Assembly: GCA_036736205.1 (NCBI GenBank)
Contig: DAINMX010000245.1
Coordinates: 1 to 9,803, forward strand
Direction of reading: 5' to 3'
Source of the DNA: XYA12-FULL-58-9 sp001798605
Lineage (GTDB): Bacteria > Myxococcota > XYA12-FULL-58-9
DNA length: 9,803 nt
In this document: in pieces, positions 1-6,472 of the stretch
How the letters are laid out: each line of letters begins with the position of its first letter
Position numbering within the stretch: position 1 is the stretch's first letter
Translations under genes and position numbers: made by a program
Notes under the pieces: model-generated
Seen by the model: only the letters and a program-made list of their open reading frames with translations
The model's database searches: none
Told to the model about the DNA's origin: nothing

Positions 1-2433
1 CCGCGCCCGTCGCAACACGCTCTCAGGTAGGCCCGCCAAACGTGCCACCTGAATGCCGTAGCTGCGATTGGCCGCACCTTCGACAAGCCGCCGCAAAAAC
101 ACAACCCGATCATCCTGTTCTTTGACCGCCACTGAAAAATTGACGATGCGCGGGCGATCCAGGGCGAGGTCTGTGAGCTCGTGATAGTGGGTGGCGAACA
201 TGGTGCGGCACCCCGCCCGGTCGTGCAGGTTCTCGGCGACCGCCCAGGCGATGGAAACACCGTCGAAGGTGCTGGTACCCCGGCCGATCTCATCGAGGAG
301 CACCAGACTATGACGGGTCGCGTGCTCAAGGATCGACGCAGTTTCGATCATCTCCACCATGAAGGTCGATCGGCCGCGGCCGAGATTGTCGGCCGCACCG
401 ACACGCGTGAATACACGATCGCAAGACCCCACCGTCGCGCTCTTCGCCGGTACAAAGGTGCCCATGTGCGCCATGATCGTGATCAACGCCGCCTGACGCA
501 TGAGGGTGCTCTTGCCCGCCATGTTGGGGCCGGTGAGAATCATTAGTTGCTCGGTGTCGGCGTCGAGAGAAATGTCGTTGGGCACAAAACGCTCACCACC
601 GGGCATCAATCGTTCGAGCACAGGGTGACGGCTCTCTCTGAGATCGAGAAATGGCTCCTCGACAAGCACTGGACGAGTGTACCTGCCCTCTTGAGCGACC
701 TGACCGAGACTGGCGAGGACATCGGTTTCGGCGAGCAACCGCGAGATCGCGCGCACCCTTGAAATCTGGGCACCAACCTTGGCCACGAGCTCGTCGAAGA
801 GAACCTGCTCACTCGCCTTGCGCCGCTCATCGGCACCCAAAACCTTGTCCTCGTACTGTTTGAGCTCGTCGGTGATGTAGCGCTCGGCGTTGACCAGAGT
901 TTGTTTGCGAACATAGTGGGCCGGCACCTGACCAGCGCTGGCGTTGGAGACCTCGATGTAATAGCCAAACACCTTGTTGTAGCGCACCTTGAGCTTGGCA
1001 ATGCCGCTCTTCTCACGTTCCCGTTTTTCTAGATCGTCGAGAAAGCCGTGCCCCTCGGTGGACAAGGAGATCAGCTCGTCGAGGTTCTCGCGATAACCAC
1101 GTTTGAAAATACCGCCATCGAGGTGGGAGGTGGGCGGCTCGTCAACCAGCGCCCGCTCCAGAAGCTCGTGGAGATCGGCAACGGGATCAAGGTCGCGCCA
1201 ACGCTTGCCTATCCCAGGATGGGCTTGCAGCTCCGCCTTGAGATCTGGAACCTGAGCGAGGGAGCTTCGCACTGCACCGAGGTCCCTTGGATTTGCCCGG
1301 CCCACAGCCACCCGTCCGAGCAAACGCTCGAGGTCGCGAATCCCGTCGAGGAGTCGCTGCAGCTTCTCCCGCAGGTCCGAGTTCTGCTTGAACAACTGCA
1401 CAGAATCCAGCCGGGCCTCGATGCCCATGCGATCGCGCAGGGGAAACAACAGCCATTGGCCCAACAGTCGCGAGCCCATGGCCGTGCGACAGCGGTCCAG
1501 ATGCCAAAGCAAGGAGCCAAACCGGCGGTTGTCGATCTGAGTGGCACACAGCTCGAGGTTTCTACGGGTGGCCTCGTCGAGGACCACCGCATCGGTGATC
1601 GAATAGGCCCGTGGCACCATGAGATGCGCGAGCTTGCGCCGCTGGGTCCTCTCGGCAAAGGCGATGAGTCGAACGAGCGCTTGGCGCTGCTCATCTGAGC
1701 CGCCCGAGGGTGTGCCGGCGATGTTGTCTGTGCCGACCCGATCCATCAACACCTTGCGGGCATCCTTGGGCTTTTGGAGGTTGTCGAGATTCTCCCCATC
1801 CTTGTCCTCGCCATCCTCGAGGCCGCGGATAGGGATACGCCGATCGTCGTCGAGTCGGGCGACAACAAAGTCGCGCATGGCCGCGTCTGTCAGGACCTCG
1901 CGCACCCCCATCCGTCGTAGCTCGTCACCCAAAAGGCTCGGGGGACAATGGGTGACCAACAGCTCACCGGCAAGCAATTCCATGAGCGCCACGACGTGCA
2001 CCCCACCACCGACGGCAGGACCGACGTAGGCGAGATAGCTCGCCGCAGCAGGGTCCAGGGCATCGAGGTCGGACACGGTGCCGGGGGTGACGAGCCTGGT
2101 GACTTCCCGTTTGACCAGGCCCTTGGCCAACTTTGGGTCCTCGACCTGATCGCAGATGGCCACGGTGTAGCCACGGTCAATCAGACGAGCGATGTATGAC
2201 GAGACTGCGTGGTGTGGTACCCCCGCCATGGGTACCGGTCCCCCGTGGCGGTCTTTGTCGCGGGCAGTCAAGACGATATCGAGTTCTTTCGAGGCCGTCT
2301 CGGCGTCCTCAAAGAACATCTCAAAGAAATCCCCCATGCGAAACATGAGGATTGCGTCTGGGTGCTCAGCTTTGGCATCCAGATACTGCCGCATCATCGG
2401 GGTTTGGCGGGCATCTTGCGAGGAAGCTGACAT
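1..2433 (-). CDS. mutS: DNA mismatch repair protein MutS (3' end outside window)
   Basis: MutS recognises base mismatches and small loops and, with MutL, starts methyl-independent or strand-directed repair. The frame is open from the ATG at 2433 to the window edge (811 codons, checked codon by codon). Residues 34-41 hold the mismatch-wedging motif GDFFEMFF, with F36 and E38 at the positions used by E. coli MutS. The connector, core and clamp follow. The ATPase has Walker A TGPNMAGKST at 634-643 and Walker B LLDEIGRGTSTFDG with D714-E715, followed by the FATHYHEL segment. The visible end (LAGLPESVLRRAR) matches the region just before the C-terminal dimer/tetramer tail, so roughly 50-80 residues are missing. 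A short acidic insert lies at about 206-215 (EDGEDKDGEN) in the connector/core boundary. The start is the only ATG after an in-frame stop at 2449; its Shine-Dalgarno is weak. It follows the REC-PilZ gene by 46 nt and is probably co-transcribed with it. Confidence 0.97.
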   Translation of the reverse strand, partial: MSASSQDARQTPMMRQYLDAKAEHPDAILMFRMGDFFEMFFEDAETASKELDIVLTARDKDRHGGPVPMAGVPHHAVSSYIARLIDRGYTVAICDQVEDPKLAKGLVKREVTRLVTPGTVSDLDALDPAAASYLAYVGPAVGGGVHVVALMELLAGELLVTHCPPSLLGDELRRMGVREVLTDAAMRDFVVARLDDDRRIPIRGLEDGEDKDGENLDNLQKPKDARKVLMDRVGTDNIAGTPSGGSDEQRQALVRLIAFAERTQRRKLAHLMVPRAYSITDAVVLDEATRRNLELCATQIDNRRFGSLLWHLDRCRTAMGSRLLGQWLLFPLRDRMGIEARLDSVQLFKQNSDLREKLQRLLDGIRDLERLLGRVAVGRANPRDLGAVRSSLAQVPDLKAELQAHPGIGKRWRDLDPVADLHELLERALVDEPPTSHLDGGIFKRGYRENLDELISLSTEGHGFLDDLEKREREKSGIAKLKVRYNKVFGYYIEVSNASAGQVPAHYVRKQTLVNAERYITDELKQYEDKVLGADERRKASEQVLFDELVAKVGAQISRVRAISRLLAETDVLASLGQVAQEGRYTRPVLVEEPFLDLRESRHPVLERLMPGGERFVPNDISLDADTEQLMILTGPNMAGKSTLMRQAALITIMAHMGTFVPAKSATVGSCDRVFTRVGAADNLGRGRSTFMVEMIETASILEHATRHSLVLLDEIGRGTSTFDGVSIAWAVAENLHDRAGCRTMFATHYHELTDLALDRPRIVNFSVAVKEQDDRVVFLRRLVEGAANRSYGIQVARLAGLPESVLRRAR

Positions 2434-2479
2434 AGCCGCGGATCCGTATCAGATTCTTCTCACAGTCGACAGCGTTGTT

Positions 2480-3184
2480 TCAGGTGCGGTCATACAGGAA
2501 GGCGGAGATGAGCTCCCCTATGGCAAAACGGCTCTGCTCAGAAACCTCCGCGAATGAGAGACCCAACCCGCCCCTGCCCCGATGTGCAACCGTCGCGACC
2601 ACCACAACCGTCTGACCTCGGTGGGGGAACGTCAACTGAATCGGAGTGCCGAGCGGCACCTTCTCATCGGTCTTGACGTATGCACCACCCAGGCTGATGT
2701 TCTCGGTCGCCACAGTGAGCTCGCGGCCGCCAATTGTGGCCGTCATGGAAAGCTCGACATGGAACCGTTCGCCGGCACGTCGCCCCTGCATGTTACGACA
2801 GAAGCGCGTCTCGGCAATGCAGATCTGCACGTGTTGGAGTAACCCCTTGGCGGTAAACGGTTTCGGTACAATGCGGTAGAAAAGATCGGTTTGCTCGGCG
2901 AAAACAACCTCGTCCAACTCAGGATAGGCGGTCACCATCAATGCGGTCGTGTCGACCCCCTGTTTTCGACAGGCGCGAATGAACTCCACACCGTTCATCT
3001 TCGGCATGCGGTAGTCGACGATCATGCATAGGGGTGCCTCTTGCACCGCCGCAGCGATCGCATCCTCAGCATCGGTGAAGATGAGCACCCGGTATTTGTT
3101 GAGAGTTCGCTCCACAAGCTCCAGGTTGTCAGCCTCATCATCGACTGCTATCACAGTGAACTTCGCTTCCATGGAGGTATTCAA
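2480..3184 (-). CDS. Response regulator receiver fused to a PilZ domain
   Basis: A 234-residue two-domain signalling protein. Residues 9-125 form a receiver (REC) domain: acidic pair D15-D16, phospho-acceptor D57 in IVDYRMP, conserved T85 and K108 in PKPF. Residues 134-232 form a PilZ domain with the c-di-GMP-binding signature intact: R136-xxx-R140 and N162-x-S164-xx-G167. There is no DNA-binding output domain, so it probably couples a phosphorelay to c-di-GMP binding and acts by protein contact; partner and process cannot be read from the sequence. The start is TTG at 3184, chosen because a GAGG (3192-3195) lies 7 nt before it. The ATG at 3172 (codon 5) is the alternative and has no good Shine-Dalgarno. 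The gene lies 72 nt after the HIT gene and 46 nt before mutS, all in the same direction. No dedicated histidine kinase is seen in the window. Confidence 0.93.
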   Translation of the reverse strand: MNTSMEAKFTVIAVDDEADNLELVERTLNKYRVLIFTDAEDAIAAAVQEAPLCMIVDYRMPKMNGVEFIRACRKQGVDTTALMVTAYPELDEVVFAEQTDLFYRIVPKPFTAKGLLQHVQICIAETRFCRNMQGRRAGERFHVELSMTATIGGRELTVATENISLGGAYVKTDEKVPLGTPIQLTFPHRGQTVVVVATVAHRGRGGLGLSFAEVSEQSRFAIGELISAFLYDRT

Positions 3185-3188
3185 TCAC

Positions 3189-3205
3189 GAACCTCGGGAG
3201 GGTTC
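3189..3205 (-). promoter_or_regulatory. Ribosome binding site of the REC-PilZ gene inside a small hairpin
   Basis: On the minus strand GAACC (3205-3201) can pair with GGTTC (3193-3189), leaving a 7-nt loop. The GAGG that would serve the TTG start at 3184 (3195-3192) lies across the 3' arm and the loop. The pairing is 5 bp, so any masking of the site would be modest. The arms are read directly from the sequence; a regulatory role is inference. Confidence 0.35.
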
Positions 3206-3256
3206 ACCCCGATTGTGCATTCGGGCAATCTATGTGTCGGACGGAAGTTTTGCGGT

Positions 3257-3748
3257 TTAGGCAAACAACGGTTTCAGTTGATCGTAGGTGTCGAGAAGGT
3301 GTTGGGAAATAACCTTGGACATGCCCGTCACTGCCATGAAGTTGGTGTCGCCATTCCAACGGGGCACCAAATGATAGTGCATGTGTCCAGGTATGCCTGC
3401 CCCAGCCACCTGCCCGTAGTTGAGACCGATATTCATGCCATGGCAGCGCATTGACTCTTCGAGGACGTTGGTGGCCTTGTGCAACAACTGATGCAACTCG
3501 GCGAAGGTTGCCTCATCCAGTCCATTGTAGTGGCTGACATGGGCCTTTGGCATCACCAAGAGATGGCCGTTGTTGTAAGGGAATTTGTTCAGCACAGCCA
3601 TCGTTCGCTCGCCGCGGTAGACCAGCAAACGGGATCGGTCATCCCCCGCGGACTGCATGTCGCAAAAGATGCACTCCGACGTGGGTGCCTCTTGTGCCGT
3701 GGAGGACAGGATGTACTCCATCCGCCATGGAGCCCAGAGGTGGTGCAC
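3257..3748 (-). CDS. HIT-family hydrolase/phosphorylase, Ap4A-phosphorylase-like
   Basis: A 163-residue histidine-triad protein. Residues 121-128 carry the HIT motif GHMHYHLV, with H122, H124 and H126; by family knowledge the middle or last histidine is the nucleophile on nucleotide phosphates. C26 and C29 (CIFC) resemble half of the zinc site of HIT enzymes. The N-terminal LWAPWRMEYI and the segment LNKFPYNNGHLLVMPKAH are hallmarks of the bacterial branch that includes the mycobacterial Ap4A phosphorylase, so the likely substrate is a diadenosine polyphosphate or adenylylated compound. That substrate call is homology by eye, not proof. The start is GTG at 3748, needed to include the conserved LWAPWR segment. 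A GGAAG lies 7 nt upstream, inside the end of the preceding IHF gene, which stops only 2 nt before this start, so the two are very likely translationally coupled. Confidence 0.93.
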   Translation of the reverse strand: MHHLWAPWRMEYILSSTAQEAPTSECIFCDMQSAGDDRSRLLVYRGERTMAVLNKFPYNNGHLLVMPKAHVSHYNGLDEATFAELHQLLHKATNVLEESMRCHGMNIGLNYGQVAGAGIPGHMHYHLVPRWNGDTNFMAVTGMSKVISQHLLDTYDQLKPLFA

Positions 3749-3750
3749 GC

Positions 3751-4092
3751 CTAGACTTCCGACTCGTCGGCGTCGTCTGAATCCTTTGTCTTGACGATCG
3801 GGTACTGCAGACGGCCGTCGTCAACTCGCTGCTTTAGCTCGTGCCCCACTGTGAAGAAAGGCACTCGCTTCGGCGGCACCGCAATCGATTCGCCAGTCTT
3901 CGGATTGCGCCCCTGGCGTGCCCGACGATGGCGCACGGAAAAACTGCCGAATCCACGAATCTCGATGCGACTTCCACCCTGCAGGGCATCGGTCATCGAA
4001 TCAAAGATGGTGTTAACAACTATCTCTACGTCTCGTGCCGAGAGATGAGGCATTTTGGTGGTCACGGCCTGAATCAAACCGCTCTTTGTCAT
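3751..4092 (-). CDS. ihfB: Integration host factor beta-like (HU/IHF family) DNA-binding protein
   Basis: A 113-residue nucleoid protein that bends DNA. It opens with MTKSGLIQAV and carries IEIRGFGSF (43-51) with E44 and R46, the residues that read the DNA element in E. coli IHF-beta. It also has GRNPKTGE (61-68) with the intercalating proline P64 at the tip of the DNA-wrapping arm. These features favour IHF-beta over HU. It is about 18 residues longer than E. coli IHF-beta because of a C-terminal tail rich in Asp, Glu and Lys (KTKDSDDADESEV, 101-113). The ATG start has an AGGAG about 10 nt upstream. It lies 89 nt downstream of rpsA; rpsA followed by an ihfB-like gene is a common bacterial arrangement. 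No IHF-alpha gene is visible here, so a heterodimer partner would be encoded elsewhere. A homodimer is also possible. Confidence 0.93.
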   Translation of the reverse strand: MTKSGLIQAVTTKMPHLSARDVEIVVNTIFDSMTDALQGGSRIEIRGFGSFSVRHRRARQGRNPKTGESIAVPPKRVPFFTVGHELKQRVDDGRLQYPIVKTKDSDDADESEV

Positions 4093-4113
4093 CCGAGGGT
4101 GTCTCCTGATTAT

Positions 4114-4142
4114 CGCGACATCCGTGCGATGGGTGGATCGCG
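4114..4142 (-). other. Imperfect hairpin in the rpsA-ihfB intergenic region
   Basis: In the minus-strand transcript CGCG-ATCC (4142-4135) can pair with GGAT (4123-4120) and, after a 2-nt bulge, CGCG (4117-4114). The loop is 11 nt. It ends just upstream of the AGGAG of the ihfB-like gene. There is no following U-run, so it is not an intrinsic terminator. It could be a processing site or leader structure, or chance in GC-rich sequence. Confidence 0.3.
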
Positions 4143-4181
4143 GCTGTCGCCACGTCCACTCCCGCCGGTTTCTATTGAAGC

Positions 4182-5930
4182 CTAGTCTTCTGAGGAATCT
4201 TTGTAGTCCGAGCCGTCTTCGTCGGTGTTGACGACAGCGGCAAGCTTCTCGCCAAACACGTCGCCAAGTTGGGCGCGGCCAATGGCCTCGTTGCCCATGT
4301 AGGCGCGGTAGTCACTGGTGCCGTCACGGGCGGCCTTGATTGATAGGGAAATCCGGCGTTCACCTGGATCCACGTCGAGGACCATGACCTCAACGTCGTC
4401 GCCCTGCTTGGTGATGTCCGAAACCTTTTCCACACGCTCGTCCGCAAGTTCGGAGATGTGACACAGGCCGTCGATGCCGGGCTCTATCTCGACGAAGACC
4501 CCGTAATCGGTAATCTTCATCACCTTGCCAATCACCTTGGTTCCCCGCGGGAAGCGCCGAGGCAGGGTCTCCCATGGGTCGTCCGTGAGTTGCTTGATGC
4601 CCAAGGAGAAGCGCTCGTTCTCGACGTCGATGTTAAGAACAACAGCTTCGACCTCGTCACCTTTGGTGTACAACTCGCTGGGGTGCTTGACCCGGTGTGT
4701 CCACGACAAGTCGGAGACGTGCACCAAACCATCGATACCCTCTTCGACACCAACGAAGATACCGAAATCGGTGATGTTGCGGACGGTGCCCTTGATGACA
4801 GCACCAACGGGGTATTTGTCGGCTAGTTGAGTCCAAGGGTTGGGCTCGATTTGTTTCATGCCGAGGCTGATCCGCTTCTGCGGCAGATCGATGTCGAGGA
4901 CAATGGCTTTGACCTCATGACCCACTTCGACAATCTTTGAGGGGTGCTTGACCCGTTTGGTCCAGCTCATCTCAGAGACGTGCACCAAACCTTCGACGCC
5001 CGGTTCGATCTCGATGAATGCGCCGTAATCGGTGAGCGAGACGACCTTGCCTTCCACATGCACACCAACGGGATACTTCTCCGCGGCGTTGGCCCATGGA
5101 TCCTCGGTGATCTGCTTGTAACCGAGAGAAACGCGCTCTGTGTCGGCGTCGAACTTGAGGACCTTGACCTTGATCTCATCAGAGATGTTGAACATCTCCG
5201 ATGGATGGTTGATGCGGCCCCAGCTCATGTCTGTGATGTGCAACAGACCATCGATACCACCGAGGTCGACGAAAGCGCCGTAGTCGGTGAGGTTCTTGAC
5301 CACACCCACCATGACCTCGCCCTCGGCCAGGTTCTTGAGGGTCTCACGCTTGTGCTCTTCGCGCTCTTGCTCAAGCAGCACGCGACGGGACAACACGATG
5401 TTGCCGCGTTTCTTGTTGAACTTGATGACTTTGAACTTGAAGCGTTGGCCGATGAGTTTGTCGAGATTGCGAATCGGCCGTAGATCAACTTGGCTGCCTG
5501 GCAAGAATGCCTTGACGCCGATGTCCACCGACAGGCCACCCTTGACACGGGCGACCACAACGCCATCAATGAGCTCGTCGCGCTCGGCGGCGGCGGAGAT
5601 ATCGTCCCAAACCCGCAGCTTGTCTGCCTTCTCCTTGGAGACGATGACCAAACCGGTATCATCTTCACGGCTCTCGACATACAGGTCGATTTCTTGACCG
5701 ACCGTAACCGAGGCCTTGCCATCGATAATGCTGAACTCCGAAAGTGACACTGTTGCTTCACTCTTGTAGCCGATGTCGACGAGGACTTTGTCCCCCCCTA
5801 CTTCGATCACTTTGCCGCGAACGATTTCACCTTCGCGCACCGCGTCTTGCCGTTGCAGACTCTCTTCAAACATCTCGGCGAACGTCTGCCCATCTTCACG
5901 CAACGGCTCGCCCTGGGTTTGGGTATCCAT
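4182..5930 (-). CDS. rpsA: 30S ribosomal protein S1
   Basis: A 582-residue ribosomal protein S1, which binds mRNA single strands and brings them to the 30S subunit. Six tandem S1 (OB-fold) domains can be placed at about 35-100, 118-184, 205-272, 290-358, 376-445 and 463-532. Domains 3-6 show the typical pattern of (T)DYGAFV or (T)DFGIFV, then GIDGLxHxSxxSW or close variants, then a basic HPSE-like segment. Domains 1 and 2 are the more divergent ribosome-docking type. The acidic C-terminal tail (533-582) ends DEDGSDYKDSSED. The length is close to the 557 residues of E. coli S1. The ATG at 5930 has GAGGAG 5 nt upstream. It lies downstream of rpsU across an intrinsic terminator; I see no convincing sigma70 promoter between that terminator and the start. 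The ihfB-like gene follows 89 nt later. Confidence 0.97.
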   Translation of the reverse strand: MDTQTQGEPLREDGQTFAEMFEESLQRQDAVREGEIVRGKVIEVGGDKVLVDIGYKSEATVSLSEFSIIDGKASVTVGQEIDLYVESREDDTGLVIVSKEKADKLRVWDDISAAAERDELIDGVVVARVKGGLSVDIGVKAFLPGSQVDLRPIRNLDKLIGQRFKFKVIKFNKKRGNIVLSRRVLLEQEREEHKRETLKNLAEGEVMVGVVKNLTDYGAFVDLGGIDGLLHITDMSWGRINHPSEMFNISDEIKVKVLKFDADTERVSLGYKQITEDPWANAAEKYPVGVHVEGKVVSLTDYGAFIEIEPGVEGLVHVSEMSWTKRVKHPSKIVEVGHEVKAIVLDIDLPQKRISLGMKQIEPNPWTQLADKYPVGAVIKGTVRNITDFGIFVGVEEGIDGLVHVSDLSWTHRVKHPSELYTKGDEVEAVVLNIDVENERFSLGIKQLTDDPWETLPRRFPRGTKVIGKVMKITDYGVFVEIEPGIDGLCHISELADERVEKVSDITKQGDDVEVMVLDVDPGERRISLSIKAARDGTSDYRAYMGNEAIGRAQLGDVFGEKLAAVVNTDEDGSDYKDSSED

Positions 5931-6018
5931 GCTGTCTCCTCAACAAACCAAAACTGTCGGACCGGGGCAGATTCGGGTGACACTGCCCTTGCCCTGCGGC
6001 CGCCCCATGGCAGCCTGG

Positions 6019-6060
6019 AAAAAAGTTAAACAAAACGTTCAGACACCCGATGCCTGAACG
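6019..6060 (-). terminator. Rho-independent terminator after rpsU
   Basis: In the transcript the arms CGTTCAG (6060-6054) and CTGAACG (6042-6036) pair perfectly. The inner bases GCAT and GTGT extend the stem to 11 bp with two G-U pairs, leaving a 3-nt CGG loop. The stem is followed by TTTTGTTTAACTTTTTT (6035-6019). It begins 2 nt after the rpsU stop codon, so it ends the rpsU transcript and separates rpsU from rpsA. Confidence 0.92.
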
Positions 6061-6062
6061 CG

Positions 6063-6263
6063 TTAGACCCTCTGTTGACGCAGAGCACTGCGCCGACGGC
6101 GTTTTTGCGCCGCAATCTTCTTCTCTTTTTTCTGGATGGAAGGTTTGCAGTAATACTCGCGACGCCGGACTTCCTTCAAGATGCCAGCCGCTTCAACTTT
6201 CTTTTTGAAACGCCGCATGGCTTTCTCAAAATGTTCGCCCTCTTTGACGATGATTGTCGTCAC
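6063..6263 (-). CDS. rpsU: 30S ribosomal protein S21
   Basis: A 66-residue, strongly basic protein of the bS21 family, which sits near the 3' end of 16S rRNA on the 30S subunit and assists initiation. It begins MTTIIVKEGEHFEKAMRRFKKKVE, continues LKEVRRREYYCKPSIQKKEKK, and ends in an Arg/Lys-rich helix; length and pattern fit the family exactly. The start is GTG at 6263, fixed by an exceptionally strong Shine-Dalgarno 4 nt upstream of the start (AAGGAGGTGATC). It has its own promoter (6327-6354) and its own terminator (6019-6060), so it is probably monocistronic. The E. coli neighbours dnaG and rpoD are not here; instead it lies between a PulE-type ATPase gene and rpsA. Confidence 0.97.
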   Translation of the reverse strand: MTTIIVKEGEHFEKAMRRFKKKVEAAGILKEVRRREYYCKPSIQKKEKKIAAQKRRRRSALRQQRV

Positions 6264-6267
6264 GCGC

Positions 6268-6279
6268 GATCACCTCCTT
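6268..6279 (-). promoter_or_regulatory. Extended, 12-nt perfect Shine-Dalgarno of rpsU
   Basis: The minus strand reads AAGGAGGTGATC directly before GCGC-GTG. This is the full complement of the conserved 16S rRNA 3' end (GATCACCTCCTT), where most genes match only 4-6 nt. The core AAGGAGG ends 9 nt before the GTG. It also fixes the non-ATG start. The match is seen directly, using the near-universal 16S tail; this organism's own 16S is not in the window. Confidence 0.9.
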
Positions 6280-6326
6280 CCACACTGGATTGGCTCCGTG
6301 GGCCGTAACCCAGTGAAGCGGCGCGC

Positions 6327-6354
6327 ATAATACGTATCGGTTGCCCGAAATCAA
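6327..6354 (-). promoter_or_regulatory. Sigma70-like promoter for rpsU
   Basis: On the minus strand TTGATT (6354-6349) and TATTAT (6332-6327) are separated by 16 nt. The -10 box matches 5 of 6 positions of TATAAT and the -35 box 4 of 6 of TTGACA. The AT-rich -10 stands out in GC-rich surroundings. It would give a 5' leader of about 55-60 nt before the rpsU GTG. No mapped transcription start supports it. Confidence 0.65.
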
Positions 6355-6429
6355 GTGAAATCGGTGTATTTCAGAGGTTTCGCCCCTGATGACCGGGTCG
6401 ATCACCGCGAAGTGCGACGGTTGGCATCG

Positions 6430-6472
6430 CCGTCCACTCTGCTCGGCGCGGGGTCGGTCTGGCAGTGGACGG
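6430..6472 (-). other. Hairpin immediately after the PulE/GspE stop codon, no U-run
   Basis: A perfect 9-bp inverted repeat: CCGTCCACT (6472-6464 on the minus strand) pairs with AGTGGACGG (6438-6430), around a 25-nt GC-rich loop. It starts right at the stop codon of the ATPase gene. No T tract follows, so it does not fit a classical intrinsic terminator. It may mark a Rho-dependent or mRNA-stabilising 3' end. The rest of this 209-bp gap holds the rpsU promoter and leader, plus a small stem-loop at 6372-6388 (CAGGGG/CCTCTG) of unknown meaning. Confidence 0.5.

Noticed and set aside
1048..1698. A 216-codon plus-strand open frame, and shorter ones at 181-546 and 1619-2029
   Set aside because: They lie wholly antisense to mutS, whose reading frame is continuous with all motifs. 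Long antisense frames are expected in GC-rich codon usage, and their translations show no recognisable family.
4700..5010. Near-identical DNA repeats such as GACGTGCACCAAACC at two places
   Set aside because: They are explained by the repeated S1 domains of rpsA (domains 4 and 5), not by a separate repeat element or CRISPR array.
4944..5483. A 179-codon plus-strand frame opposite rpsA
   Set aside because: It is codon-aligned with rpsA on the other strand and rich in Asp, Leu, Val and Asn-His patterns that mirror the S1 repeats. It is a shadow, not a gene.
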